DNA of 64,000 nt from Sisyra terminalis (taxonomy: Eukaryota > Arthropoda > Insecta > Neuroptera > Sisyridae). Shown here piece after piece: positions 36,543 to 51,500 of this stretch (position 1 is its first letter; every line of letters starts with the position of its first letter). The position numbers were made by a program, and so were the translations under genes. The stretch lies in NCBI GenBank assembly GCA_958496175.1, contig OY292274.1, positions 58,538,630 to 58,602,629 on the forward strand, given 5' to 3'. Below the pieces are notes generated by a model. It was not told where the DNA came from. It searched no databases and saw only the letters and a program-made list of their open reading frames with translations.

Positions 36543-39500
36543 TTATTTATTGTCGGTTTCTTTGCTCTGGGATAGACGTTTTAAACATAAACTACGAATA
36601 TGTGGTTGATTCAGTCTTTCAGCTTCTCTCATTACACGACGTACATCCCTCAAACGATCATGGCGAACAGCTAAAATATAAGCTGATTTTAGCTGACGAC
36701 TTTCAATGTATGCATTTATCTGAAAAATTATGAGAAAAATAATATATTTATATTTTTATATTTTATATTTTTTTTTTTTGAAATCTAATATACTTTGATA
36801 TTGAGGTCACTGATGTGTTGAATTAATATTTCGAAATCTTTACTAGTTGCATTTGTGTCAGAAGCCATAGTACGTACAGCTATAGCTATTACTTCATCGC
36901 ATATAGCTATAGTACTTTCGTCTGATAATCCACTGGTTTTTATACATTCCACCAAAGATTCCACAACTTGACCTTGTCCAGTTTTTGCCAAATATTTGGC
37001 TACAATACAATAAATTTTCGAAGCATTGAGTTGATAATCTTGAATTACTCTAAAACATCGTTATTTTTATCAATAAACATTAACAATAGGTTTCTTTAAA
37101 TAAATTTACCGGAAAGCAAAGCCAAATCCTTCGGTCACGTTAGCACCGCTCAGTATGGTTAATACGGCAAGTTGCGTTTTTTCTAATTTACTACCAAATA
37201 ATGTTGGAATATTCGAAACATTCGTAATTCCTATAATCAGTCAATTAAAATTTTAAGTGCATTTCATTATTTTTTTTAAAATATTTACCAGTAACTGATG
37301 AATTTGGAAAGATATCGGATAAAATTTGTACTGTTAACCGATCGGATTTTTCACAAGCAGCCAAAAATTTATTGATTTCTATTTGTCGCCAAATTGTGCT
37401 AATATGTTTATCAATTTCTCTAGTTTCCATTTTCAAGACGAACGCTTTATCGTTGTTACTATTTTTCTTAACTGAAATATGTTCTTATTAAAATAATTGT
37501 AAACTAAAATTGTTTCTTTAGAGAATAAGACTAGAATTAGGAATTAGAATAAGTCATATATTCCTTTTTGTTTCAACTTAAACAACCAATTCCTGCCTAA
37601 TTACTCTAAATAAGATTTCGATTACTGGAAATACCTTTACCTAACTCTACTTGGACCCATTGGCATTCACTCTCTAATTCATATTTTAAATGTTCCAAGG
37701 CATTTCGCAAATATTCTACATTTCCGTAAAGTTCCGAATAATTCGTTACTCCGGTTTGATAAAATTTAATACAAGTCATAGCAGCTCGCACATGATCTCC
37801 CATCCATAATTGCAATTGATATAATGTGTGTAGTAGATTATTTTGCTCCAAATATCGACAAATGTGGGTCAATCCCAGCTAAAAATAATGCATAGTCAAA
37901 ATTCAAAACAGAGTAATTTAATTACATAGTTTAATTGATCATGGGATATTTAATTTCAATATTTGATCAACGATAGAAATATTTATTAATAAGTTATTAC
38001 AAAAATACATACCCGCCATTTTTCTAATGTGTTATCAGTCTCAATAAAAAGTCTTTGAAATTTATCGAGAAGCGCATTTTTTAAACAATAAACATACATT
38101 TCCACGTATAGTTCTGGATCCAAATTGTTATCACAAATATAATTTAGTCCTTCCTTTAGTTTTTCATGATGTAAGTAAAATTCTATCAATCTTGAATTTG
38201 ATGCGTAAGTCTTTAAATAGTATTCACATTCTTCAAAAATAGCTTGTTCCATAAATGTTTTTTGATGTTCATTCTTATCGGCATTTTCTTTGGAATTACG
38301 TCGAGATAAAATATCTTTTGCTGTATTCCCTGCATTCGGATACAATGCACTCAAGTTTCCTTGACTAATATTTTTCAAATTGGCTAATTTATTTAGGATT
38401 TGAATCGCTGGATCCACAGGTGCTGAGCTTATAATTGTCGAATTTGATATTTGTTTTTCAGCCGTTTTCTTTTTATTAGGCTTATTACTTTTTACGCTAC
38501 TATCAAAAATTGTGACGGACGATTCCAAAATTTCGATAATTTCATTGATTAAAGACGGAGTTTTTATGGTTTTTGCAACTGATTCAAGACTTATATTGGA
38601 AGAATGAGATTCAGAATACCGCAGTTTGGTTGATTTTGTATCACTGCAATCATCGGAATACTTTTCTAGGCAATATTCGAATTTTTTTCGAGCTTGTTTA
38701 AAACAACCTGCTCGTAAACACGTTTTTCCCCAAGCAGCAAAAACACCTAATTATAAAATTGAAAAAAATAAAATTTAAATGAAATTATTTTACACAAATC
38801 TTAACTTTTACCTGTTTTATCCAAACCAGCTTTTGTAGAAATTTCCAAAGCTAAATTCCATTTTTCTACTTCTAACAATTTTTCTTGTAACTTCCGCAAA
38901 TCCAAGGATATTATGGTGCTGCCGGATGTTTCAGATTGTGTACACGGTGGTAGTATTTTCAAACAATCGTTGTTAGCTAATAAAGCGATTATATCAACTT
39001 GCCCAAGCAATTGGTCACAATGGGATGCTATAGCATCGTGAGAACTTCTTGCACAACCTACTTTAGCGGCAATGAGCAACGATCTAAAATTTGAAAACAA
39101 TAATTAAAAAGGAAGTGAATAAAAAAGACAATGAATAATTTGCTACAAACCTCAACATTTGTACTATCATATTGTAATCAATTTCTTTGTTAAGAACTCC
39201 GAAGCTAGATGGTAAAATTAGTTTTAACATCACATAACATTGATCTAACAAAAATCTAAAAACATAAAAAACACATTTTTTCTGTCGGCTTAATTTTCCT
39301 GCGATGAATTTCACATTTCTTTTAAGGGGTAATTTTTAAATTTCCTTATCCCAAAGTAACACAAAATAAGAGAAAATAAAATTATGATCCTCCCACTTTC
39401 CCGAAAATATCTTACATAATTTGTGAAATATTTGAAATTGAATCATTACCTCGAGTACAGTTCATTGGGAGAATGTAATTTCAAAATTGATAAGCAATGA

Positions 39501-42500
39501 GATACACTTGGAGCATATTCATAGGAAAACTCATCTCGTAGTGAAGCATTGTGAATAGAGTCGTCGGTTAATTGCCAAATAACGGCAAAAAACTCATTTT
39601 CTGATCTGGTTCCAACACTTGATACCTGTTCCTTATCTAAATTTGATTCTTCTTGTGACATCAAATCGTAACATTGTGAACATACACGGACTAGAATGTC
39701 ATCATAAGTAGGAACCTTAAACCGATTTTTAAATAAGTTAAAAAAGTTTTAATAATGTTACCTGTATCTATATACATATTATTTTAAATAGTAAGCTTAT
39801 AAATTGATTTAACGATGGTAAAAAAGAACTTATGAACGTTATTATTAATATTGGGGAGCCATTATATTTTTTTTGGATAACTGCTAAAGTTCACCTCTGA
39901 AGTAGATTTGACCAATTGGAACTAGGAATCAAACTGGAGTACAATAGTCCTTCTAAAACGTAGGGTAAAAGAAGCTCTTAAGAGGGGCCCCCAGAAATCA
40001 GAACACCATAATACTGGATGAAATAAAAATACAATATATTATAAAAGTTATGAATTTTCATGAACCAAATGATGAAGCCTTGACAAGACTTAATATGACA
40101 TAAAAATATCTCATGATTTATATCTATAAAATAGTCGCTAATTACCATCGTTTAATTAATTCATATTTATGGTATTTATAAGATATATGTATAGAAAATA
40201 AGAAAGTTAGATATTAAGTGAATATTCGTTACCTTTGTTCGTTTTGTTGAACAAGTTCCACAAACTACTCGACCACATCTTCTACAATGATGTCGACGGT
40301 TAAACATTGAAAAAACAGTTTCTTGACAACATAGACAAATTGTTGTCGCATTATTATTCATCCATTCCGATTTTAAAGGTACTTTTTCAGGCATTTCAAA
40401 AGCCTCCACTGGACTTACATCAAACGCATTCATCGAATCAATCGATTGCAACAATGTATTTTCATTGAGTTTACTTCCCGTACTTTCTGTACTCAAACAA
40501 CTTCCTGAAGTAAATGATGGAACATTAACTCGAAACTCCAACGATTTTTCAGCATAAGATCGCAAAAGTTCATCGATTGCAGGTATTGTTATAACGTTAT
40601 CAATTTTGGTAGTTAGCAACAATGGTCTAATATGATTTAGCAAAACTGAAAGTTTTTCAATTTGTGAGTTCATAATTTGTTGTTCAATTATTAATAACGG
40701 CTCATTTATAATTGTCCATAAGGTGTCATCTCCCGCTACGTTTAAGTATTGTAAAATTTTCAACCCTACACGAATATTATGATAAATTGGAGCGTTGAAT
40801 AATTGTAATTGTTCTAAGTAGTCCATTAAGTTTTGTAATTGTTTTAAGTTCCGTAATGATTTACAAAGGTCTTGAAAAAGATTTAATTTTTGCTTATCGG
40901 AAAGTTCACTTAAAACATCGACAATGGCACTGACATTTTTATCGGAAAAGAATAACTTTTTTATGTATCCAACGTTTATTAACGAAGTTATTTCTAAATT
41001 GCCACTATGATATTTGAGCCATTTAAGAGACAAATTTATCTGCAAAAGAAATTCGAATTTTGAATATCGGTTCTAAAGTATATAAGAGTAGCAACGTATA
41101 AAATGATAATAGAAACGGAAGAATATCTGGTATGTAAAATAAAATACGTAAATATGTTAAACCAAACGAAAGTATCCGAATACTAACGCCTTATAAGCAA
41201 AAGTGAAGACAATCATACTCATCAAGTATTTTTCCGTTTCAAAACAAGTTATACATAAATATTTTTTGATATCCCTTGCAAAAATTCGATATAAAAAAAG
41301 GCATTTTGAATGCTTGAAAAACCCATTAGAAGATGTTTCAATATATTAAAGGCATTTTAAAAGTACTGATTTCAAATTGCCTTAAATGCCTCTTTTAACA
41401 GGGACACTAAAAATTTCGTAAAAACAAACAAAAATGTGACTTTACAAGAAACAAAGGGTTTTTTTTTACAATTAGCTAACTGGTTTTACTTATTGGCTTT
41501 TGAAATTAAATGTTAGGAACTAATCAAAGGGAAAGTGATCAAAGCAAAGGTCTACATAAGTTTAAATTATAACCATTTGTTGTTGATACTGAAACATCAT
41601 ACTGATAAACCAAATTTTTGCATCGGATATTTCAACAAATTGAAAATACTTACCAAATTCTTGTTAATTAGAGAATTGAATATATGTGCTGGATTGAATT
41701 CCTTTTCATTACCCGAATCTTTTTCACACATTTCATAGACGCAATACCACGTTTCATACTCAAGATGCGAAGAAATTTCCTCGTAAATTATCACTTTTTT
41801 GAGCCAATTATTCAACTGTGCCTTCTCATTTTCATAGTTCGATTCATAAATTGATATGTTGTTCTTTAGTATTTCAATGCAAATTTCGCCAGACCAGTAT
41901 TTCAAATTTTCCAAAATACATTTTACTTTCAATGGAAAATATGATATATATTCCACATACCGATGGCCCATATGACAAATACTGGCAAAAAATTGATCGC
42001 TCAATTTCACCAAATCATTATCAAATTTGTATTGCCTTTCAGGCAAATAATTTAATATTTTTCCAACTAAAACTAATTTATCTTGCATTTCTTTTGTATT
42101 TTCCAAATTAGTATCACATTTTAACACGTCATAAATATAGATATATAGTTTCTCCTTTGGGATATAGCTATGCAGTGCAGTTACAACTTCGTTGTTTTCA
42201 AAAAGAACATTCAATATTCTGTTCCTTTCCAAAGAAATTAAATTGTCCAAATAAGACATTTGATTTAAATTAAAATCGGTATCTTGTATAAAGTCACATT
42301 TAGAATGAATATTAGCCAAAATATATGCTAATAATTTATTTGATTTATAAACATAAGACAACACTTCTACAGTTGGAATAAATATTCGTTTTTGCTTTTC
42401 TTCAATAACGGATTTTGGCTTGAATTTTTCTAAAAATGTCATCAAATTTATTTCTTTTTCCGATGTATATTCTTTATTTTCTACCACATCTAATGCACAA

Positions 42501-45500
42501 TGGATATGAGAACAACAATTTTCGGTTAAATTATAAATCAAATCCAAATTCATTCTCTGAAATGTTGGTTCCAAAAGTACTGGATCTACATTTTTAAGAA
42601 AAATTAATTCTCCTATACATTCTGACTGCTTTAAATCAAGAATTTCAAATTCTGATTTTAAGTTTAAGTTTTCTTTTAGCAAATCAAATAAGCTTGATAA
42701 ATAAACTTGTAAGCAATGCATGTAATCAAAAGTATTATTGCGTTCAACACTTTTGTGATGTTCATTGATATAACTGATTATTTGTGTAAAATTATCATTT
42801 AAATTGTAAATAGAATCGGACGAGTTCTTAATTTGTAGAAAATCAAATACAGATGTATTAATGTTTTTCAAAAAAGCCAGTTGCTTTGTTAGCAATTTCG
42901 CATTCAATGGAAACATGTATTGCGTCAAAAATGTAGGTATGGAAATATTCAGTTTTTTGTCCAAATAACCATTCATTTCTTGATGGCATCGTGTTAAATT
43001 ATCATAAAAGATGCAATACTCAGAATTTGGTTCGAAAGTAAAATTATGGGCACATGCACATTTCAATAAAGTAATACTTTGATCATAAGTTTCTCCCAGG
43101 GTGATCACTAAATCAAAAACATGCATAAAAACTTCGTTTTTAATATCGTAATTGTTGATGAATGGAAATACTGGTCCATACTGTTCAATAATTTCCTTGG
43201 TTTCTTTATTTTCTGGTAGAAAATTTGTGGCGAAAAATTTTTCTGTTAAGTTTATTATTTGAAAGGAATCATACGCCGAAGCGGTAACTTGTTTAATTAT
43301 TTCAATTGGAGATTCGGGTTTATCTTCTGCGACCATTTTGTCCAAATTGGGTTGTTTAAAAAGATGTTTTAGTTGCTCACGTAAGTCGAGTAAATTTTTG
43401 GAAAATTCAACATTCAGTGCCAGATGACTGTTTTCCATATTAAACATCTGAAAAGAAATTTTAGCGATTAACTTGTGGAAAATATAAACTAAAATTACAT
43501 CAATTAACTTGCCAATAAACAGTTATTAGCAATTTTAGACTAAGTTACCGAAAAGTTTTAAGCTCAAGTACGAATACTAAAGAAAGGCATTAAGATAATC
43601 GATTTTTTTCTGGATCAAACAAAAAGGGGTGAGTATTGAAGGTATTTTACAAAGCTCTATACTAAAATCAAAAAAAGAAGATTTTTTCGCTGACTTTGAA
43701 CAGTTGTACTGTGTATACAATATATAAGATATATTGCAGTCCAATTTATGTAAAAATTTAAAATGTAAAATTTAATATAATAATATATAAAAATCATACC
43801 ACAAACATAAATTTGAACAGAAGTTGAAACAAAAATATTCGTGACGTATTGCCCAGATACGTATTTCGATTGCCAAGCAATCTTACTTTGTGATGATTCA
43901 TCACAAAGCAGTTACGGAGTGATCCAAACTACTTGATGACCACTGAGGAAGATTGCTTGGCAATCGAAATACGTATCTGGGCAATACGTCACGAATATTT
44001 TTGTTTGAACTTCTGTTCAAATTTATGTTTGTGGTATGATTTTTATATATTATTATATTAAATTATACTACATAAATTGGACTGCAATATATCTTATATA
44101 TTCTTTACTAAAAGTTTATTAATTAAAAATTTCTTTCGAAATTTTTTTAAGAGTGCACACATACGGCTACCTATTCCAAGTATTATATCACTTCATTTCA
44201 ATTTGGTGATGTGATTAAGCATTTATTCGTGCTTCGTTGGTGAAATTTATGAAATTAATATGTGTACAAAAAAGGCAAATATTATTATATAAAAAGCCAG
44301 AAAAATTGTTTTAAAATTAATATGAATAACATACAATTACAAAAGGTGGTCTTATTTAAATATACAGGAAGCCACACTGCTAAGTAGCTAAAAATCTTCA
44401 GAAACAATAATGAAAGTATCTGTGAAACTTCGAAAATTGAATTCGCCACATTCTGAGAAGAAAAGAGCCTACTTTAGATGTTTCAGAAGAAAAACTAAAA
44501 CATTTCATGGGAAAAAGCAGAAAAAAAAATGGGATTTGAATCGATTATTTGGCAAAGAACAAAGACTAAGTTTAATCAAATAGCATTCTCTGTAAAAATT
44601 GCATTAAAATCTTATGCATTTCTATAACAACTAGCTTCTATAAATTAACATTATTGTGAAGCATTTAATTGCATTTAGTATGTATTTTATATTTTTTTAT
44701 TTCGCATATATAAACGTCGAAACTGTAAATGGTTTTTGGCCTCCTGCCTATAAAATAAATTTGACACATCATGAAATATTTGAAATTGGAGATGATAATT
44801 CAAATTACAAAGAGCTAGTGAAGTTAGATGACGAATTGATTAAGGAAGTAGATTTAAAAGAATTTAATATCGAAAACGATTTCCAAAAGTTTTCAAATCT
44901 TCACAAGTAAGTGAATTTTCTAAAAGAAAATATATCTTTTTTAAGAACATAAAAAACATTTTAGGGAAGTAAGTAAAATTAAAAGAAGACATTCAAAATT
45001 GAAGAAAAAAAATCGAAGAAATAAAAAGGCATTTCCAAAAAATGAAATTATTGAAACCAATTTTGATATGGTGGAACCAAAAATATTTTGGTCTGGATTT
45101 TCGAATGATAAAAACTTGGATTCTATTTTCAATTTACAAAAAAGGTCCACGAATGAAACACAGCCTGTAAATGATCCATTAAACAATACAAATTCAACAC
45201 AAAAATTAGAAAAAATCGACAAAATACACAATCATACAGATATTGATGACTATGATTATTATGCATTTAAAGTCGAATACTACAACGAAATGCAAAAAGC
45301 ATTACGATTAAACTCCACTTACAACTCGACAAATCATCGAGAAGAAGAAAGTGTAAAAGAAGCCATTCACACAATAACCGATTTCAAAAAACCACAAAAT
45401 TGCACAAAAGAAGAAAGTAAAGGAATTGGTTTGGATGCTATTGAATGCATTTGGGAGGATTATAATAAAGTTAAGCCTGAGAAAAAACGAAAGTTGCTCC

Positions 45501-48500
45501 TTAAGCGATTATGGAATATTATGATGACTTGGTTGCTAATATATGTTTTCATCGGAATTCCAATTTGGTGCCAAACAGGTATTAACTCCTGTGGTTATCT
45601 ATGAACCATAAGATCAAAAGCCTATACATTCTGATTTTTATGGAGAATTTGATCATTGAACTGAAAATCGGTTACAAAAAATCACCTTATCCTTTCCTGA
45701 ACTAGAAACCTGATACAGTCGAACTTGGATAAGTGACACCTGGGTAAGTGAAAAAACTGGATAAAAGGGAATAATTATCGAGTCCCTTTGCTTTTACTCT
45801 CAAAAACTTCCATAAGTGAGAAATGAAAACCTCTGCAAGTGAGAGTTATTTTTGACGTCAAAACCTCTATACTTGAGACTACTATTCACGCTATACTTCT
45901 ATAAGTGAGACTCGAGCACATTTTTTTTCTTTCTTTCACCTATTCTCTACATTTTCCAAATCTTATTAACCCACTTCTGTATAGTTTACTAATCATTTAT
46001 GTAGCAAATTGTTTGTACAATATTCGTTAGTCGTACAACAGTTGCTCAGTGTCATTCACCCAGAGTGTAATCAAAATGCCGAAACATAAACTGAAAGCAT
46101 TTTCTCTGAGTGAAAAGCTTCAAATAATTAATTCATTTGAGGGTGGAAAAACCCGAGCTGAAATTCTCGCTGAGTTCGGTGTTCCAGAATCATCATTTTG
46201 TAATAAAATAATAAAATTCAAAGAAAACATTAAGTCTCACTGCGCTGAAGGGCATGGAAACATGAAGAGAAGTCGCCTGTCTGAGTTTCCTGATGTCGAG
46301 AAGTGTCTTCTAGAGTGGATTAAGCAGACAATGGAAAAAAATATTCCGATAGATGGACTGTTACTGAAAGAGAAATCAAAGCACTTTGCCTCAAAAATTT
46401 TCAATTTTCCACAAATAAAATCGATCAGTCTATTTTTGACAAGATATACGAATTGGAAAAATATGTTCAGAGTGAACAACAGGAAATTCAAACGAAAAAT
46501 TTCTGATTATTTTGACATTAATCATAATAATAAATAAATAGTTTTGATTATATTACAATATACAATGCCTTAATTTATATTACAATACCTCAATAAGTGA
46601 GAAACCTGGTTAAATGAAAACCTTCATAAGTGAGAATAAAATGTTGGTCCCATCAACTCTCACTTATCCAAGTTCGACTGTAATTAGGTAGATTTGACTT
46701 TATATTAAAAAAAATAAGTATTTCGGCAAACATATTTTGCAATACCGATAAGCAGATAAGGAAAGGAAAAAAGTGAATCTCCCAATTGGATTTGGTCAGA
46801 CAATGGTCAAAATCGCCAAATACTTTTGAATCTAATTATTAAGTCTTTTCCCATTTAAATACATTGCTTAAGAAAATAAAATATGTAGGTTGGTGTTGCT
46901 GTTGTTTACAATGCAAATTTTGTAAGCCCCAAGAAGTGATCATTCAAGCGAAAGGTTTTTTGGCTCGAAACCCTCCGGGAACTTTTCTGGATACTAATAA
47001 AGTTATAATCGAATACAAAGCAACCGAACATGAAATCGATGCATTCAATAATTTAGATTTAGCACTAAGAAATTTGTAAATATATTTACCTTTACGACTT
47101 GTTGAACTTTTTCGTAGTTTTGTTGCGCCAAGCAAAAGCACACTAAGCTTTGGGGCGATGCCAGCATAAAGTTCAAGAAGTATTTTCGTTCTCGAATGGC
47201 TTCACTGTTACTGCTGCGTTTCAAAAATTTCCTATGAGATTTTCCACTAGATTCGGTAGTTGTAGACCGTTCACTGGAATCAACTTCGGAACGTCGGCCG
47301 TAAATTTTTTTACGTTTAATACGTTCATCGCTTTTTTGTAGTAACGATTGTGTGTCGGATATTTCAATAGTTGATGTTTGTAAAATTTTCCTTTCTACAT
47401 CTTCGCTAGTTTTGCTTTCATATGAAGATTGTGATACAAACGAAATTTTTTTGATTTTGTTTTCAGAGTCCGATTCAGAACTTTCAGGTATTTGTGGTGC
47501 ATATTGGATGATATTGTTGATTTTTTCTTCACATCGGCAAAAGGTGATGGCTGGTTTTTCAGAAAAATCACCTGGATTTTTATAGTAACTTTCTGAAGTC
47601 AATAATTTCAAGCGCCATAGAGCTTCGCTTAAATATTGGCTAATATTTTGCATTTTATTCCAAGTCGAATTTCCAATTTCATTTCGAGAATAACTCATAC
47701 TTATATCGGAAATACAAAACTCTAACATTAGCAAAATATCTCGTAAGACCAATTCATTACAAACAAACCCAGAAGGTTTGGTTTTCGAATCGAAATGTTC
47801 ATATCGTAGAAACAAAGACGCAAATATATTTTCGATCAGTTCTAATTGAAAGCTTTTGGATTTTAATTTTAGTAAGTCTTTTTTGATTTGGTTCAAACAT
47901 AAAGTTATATTTTTCTTATATTTCTCAGGTGTATTTAAATCCGAACAATTAACGCATTTTATCGTATTTATCATAATAAAATAGCCTTTTAAAAGTGATA
48001 TATCCCAATCAGAAACATTATCATTTTTCGAATTTATTTCACAAAATTTTTGCAACAAAGTATGATTTTCTTCTAAGAATAAATATAACGAGTTCCAATT
48101 TTTAGCATTGCCCATATCTATAAATCTAGCTAGAGTCGACAAGCATGAATTATTTCTGGTAAATGCTATAATCGTATCAAAATTTACCGAATTTTGTGGA
48201 TTTATATCATGACAAAATTTACAAATTTTTATTTGACGCTCAAATTCTAGGAGAAAAGATATTAACAATGTATCCAAGTTATTGTGGGGTACAAAAGTAA
48301 GACATTTTGAAATAGTTTCGATTGAGGCTATTGTTCTAGTTGGTAAATGTGCTAAATAAATTAATTTGACCAAATTTATGATAATATCAAAGTTTGGAGA
48401 GAGAATATTTTGTTCTAATTTCAAACTATAAACGAGTATCGCAAGCCAATGCTGTTTCAAATTTAAACATTTCAAAGAAATAGAAATTTCATCATTCCAA

Positions 48501-51500
48501 TCTGGTTCGGCATTGTTGAAATCATTTTGTTCTAATTCATCCAGATATTTTAATATTTGTAAATTATACTGCGGAATCAAACTCAAATAAATATCAATTG
48601 GATTTAATTTCTTATCGACTAAATTGCGGTAAATTTTCTTTGTAATATTTTCATTAAATTGTATAATTTTGTTTTGTGTAAGTCTAACTTGAGACAACAA
48701 CGATAATAATTGTTTTGTTGCACATTCATTGTTGCCACTTATTGCCTTTTCTAGACAATCATCGACTAGTGTTATCAATAAATTTTGTAATTGGTGGTCT
48801 GTTTCATAATACTTGGGATTCCAAACACACAGCAAATTAGAAATAATCTCAGATGTTTCAAATGGTTTGAAGTTTCTTTTGAGGAAATCAATACTGGAAG
48901 AACTTAATACTTTTACAGTTGGTTCATCGTTTTTGGAAATATTTATGTCATCGAAAAGAGTAACAAGTTCCTGTAAATAAAGTACATGAATTACTTTAAC
49001 TATATTGTTTTGTTGGTAAAAATCAGAAAAATTATAATTTTCTATTTTGAAACGAAAAATAAAATGTAAAAAAAAATTATACCTACTGTTAGAAATCATA
49101 TCCATACTAAGCATAATTACTTTCATCTATATCAAATTCAACAATGTTTAACATTTCTTTTTGCGTTTCTGTAAACTACCTAACACTACCATTGAGAGAA
49201 TAGTGGAATATTTTCTTACTAGAGCTAGACTAAAGAAAAAAGTTATCTTTAAGTTTAACTAACGATTCCCTTAAAACGTAATTATTTTTCATATGCTACC
49301 GTTAAAGTATAAATTCGAGTTACTATATTCCCTACGGCAGCGGTTCCTAACCTTTTTCAGCCGCGGACCCCCAAAGAAATCAAGCATAATGCCAAGGATC
49401 TCTGAGTGAAAAAAGGTGCAGTTTTCGGACAATATTATATTTTAGTATTCCTTCATTAAATTAAAAAACAAACTTTTTCAAATGGGACCGCGGACCCCCA
49501 GGGGTCCGCGGACCACAGGTTAGGAAACAATGCTCTACGGTAATAATTCCATTTAAGTATTAATAGTTCCAAATGTTTACTTAAATGTATTAAATTTGTT
49601 GGTAAATATCAGGGGGTGGGAACACATGAGGCCTAAAGTAATATAATAGCCTAAGGTATCCGCAATTTTTAAGATTCTAAAGAGCCATACACAAAATAAT
49701 TTCTTTTACTTAATATAATTGAATATTTTCTCAAGTCGCAAAATAAACAAATAGAAACAATATCATTATAACATAAAAGTAGAACTTAGAAGAAGAAAAT
49801 TGTGGTTTCAAAAGTTTAGTTATAAAATTTAAGTATAATAAGAATTAAATATAATAAAAATCCATAACATAAAACTATATTTAATAATAAAATCTAAGAA
49901 CAATCCCTATAAATCTCTGTAAATAAGTCACGAATCTTTTAAAGCTTCTATGGAAGCTTTCAGAGCCTCATTTGCTTACTTTTAATACCTACATTCCCAG
50001 CCGGTTAACAGTTAATGAATGTAATTATCTAACTATCAACAATAGATGTTTAAAAATAGACAAATGAAATTAATCATAAATGCTTGCCCCTCCTGGACCC
50101 CAGCGAATATAAAATAGAAACAAGATAACCATAATATACAATAATATATCGAGGTACGAGTTTGATTCGTTCCTTAACCTTGCTCGTATATCAAAGCAAA
50201 TTTTCTCATTAAAATGCCATTAATCCGTTCCAGCTCCCAAAATGCCATCCCAATTGTTTTTGTTACTGATTTTTGAATATCTTAAGCCTAAAGTGTTAAC
50301 CTTTTAAGTCGATTTATAATAATTTTAATTTTATTAATAATTTTTTTCTGTTCCATTAGTATTTTGATATACCACTGTACATTTACTTTTACTGCTAATA
50401 TGGGTTATACTGTAGCTAACGCTATTTTATTTATGTAAACCTAGAGTCTAGGCCAGTGCTTCCCAACTGATTTTAGGCCATTACTCACCTGGCCCTTTTT
50501 AAAATCCTGATGCCGCCTCTGTGTTATTTAAATTTAAAACTAATTTAAAATTTTACAGGTATTCACCTGAAGGAAGCTTAAAAGGCCATTAACTTGGTAT
50601 CTAAACAAGCTTCCAAAGAATAAGTCATCCATGAAAGAGAAGAATAAAAAATTAAGAACAGTTTAAATAATAAAGTTTCCAAACATATAATAGAAAACTG
50701 AAACGCAGAAATAGTAAATATGTGAATGAAACATTATTCTGAAATAGACTGATATAATATTCAGAGGACTAGGATCAAAAATAATCGGTTAAAACTTTAT
50801 TTATTACATGCGACGTTTCGGCTCCTTTATTAAGCTTTTCTCAGGCGTTCGGAGGAGGCGAAACGTCGCATGTAATAAATAAAGTTTTAACCGATTGATC
50901 CTAGTCCTCTGAATATTTTATCAATCTATTATCATCGAGGATTTGAAATTTTACAATAACTATTCTGAAATGAATGAAAAACAATTCGCTGTTAGTAAGT
51001 AACTCATTTTCGAATTACCTCGTAGTTTTTGGTATAGTCAATCAAATGGCATGGCCTACGAAAATATTGCCATGCCCCACTGGTGGGGCCTGAGCCCCAC
51101 GTTGGGAATGACGGGTCTAGACTCTAAACTTAATTTTTAGATGTAATACTTTAACGTTAGTCTATACCTTAACGTGTTATCTATTTAATTTAGGTGCAGA
51201 CAATTAGTTCATAAGCTTATTTGAGTTGATACAATTTATATTTGAGAATGCATTCTCGAATTATTAAAATGAAATAATAATTTGAAAACTTAGAGAGTGT
51301 AAATAAATAATGCTTAAGTAATGGAATTAAAAAATGTTAAATAAATTACATAAAGGTATAACCTAAATATGAAATTTATTTTTTTCTAGTTTGGAAATTT
51401 AGGCCAATAATTTATATTATTTAAGGAAATATATATTATTTTGGCTAAATCTTATGTTAATGAATACTTTTATTGATAATTATACATGTAAAATATATAT

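Noticed and set aside
43940..44010. Hammerhead-ribozyme-like core in the palindromic MITE (CTGAGGA, stem GATTGC/GCAATC, GAAA, then ACGTAT/ATACGT hairpin and GTC).
   Set aside because: The order is suggestive, but two extra bases separate GAAA from the next stem and no stem I pairing is visible around the would-be cleavage site. A covariance search would be needed.
45579..45604. End of the nested gene at the TGA at 45602.
   Set aside because: The open frame passes through a donor (CAG|GTATTA) and a downstream exon at 46889 continues the protein in phase with the Cys-rich tail expected after the membrane span.
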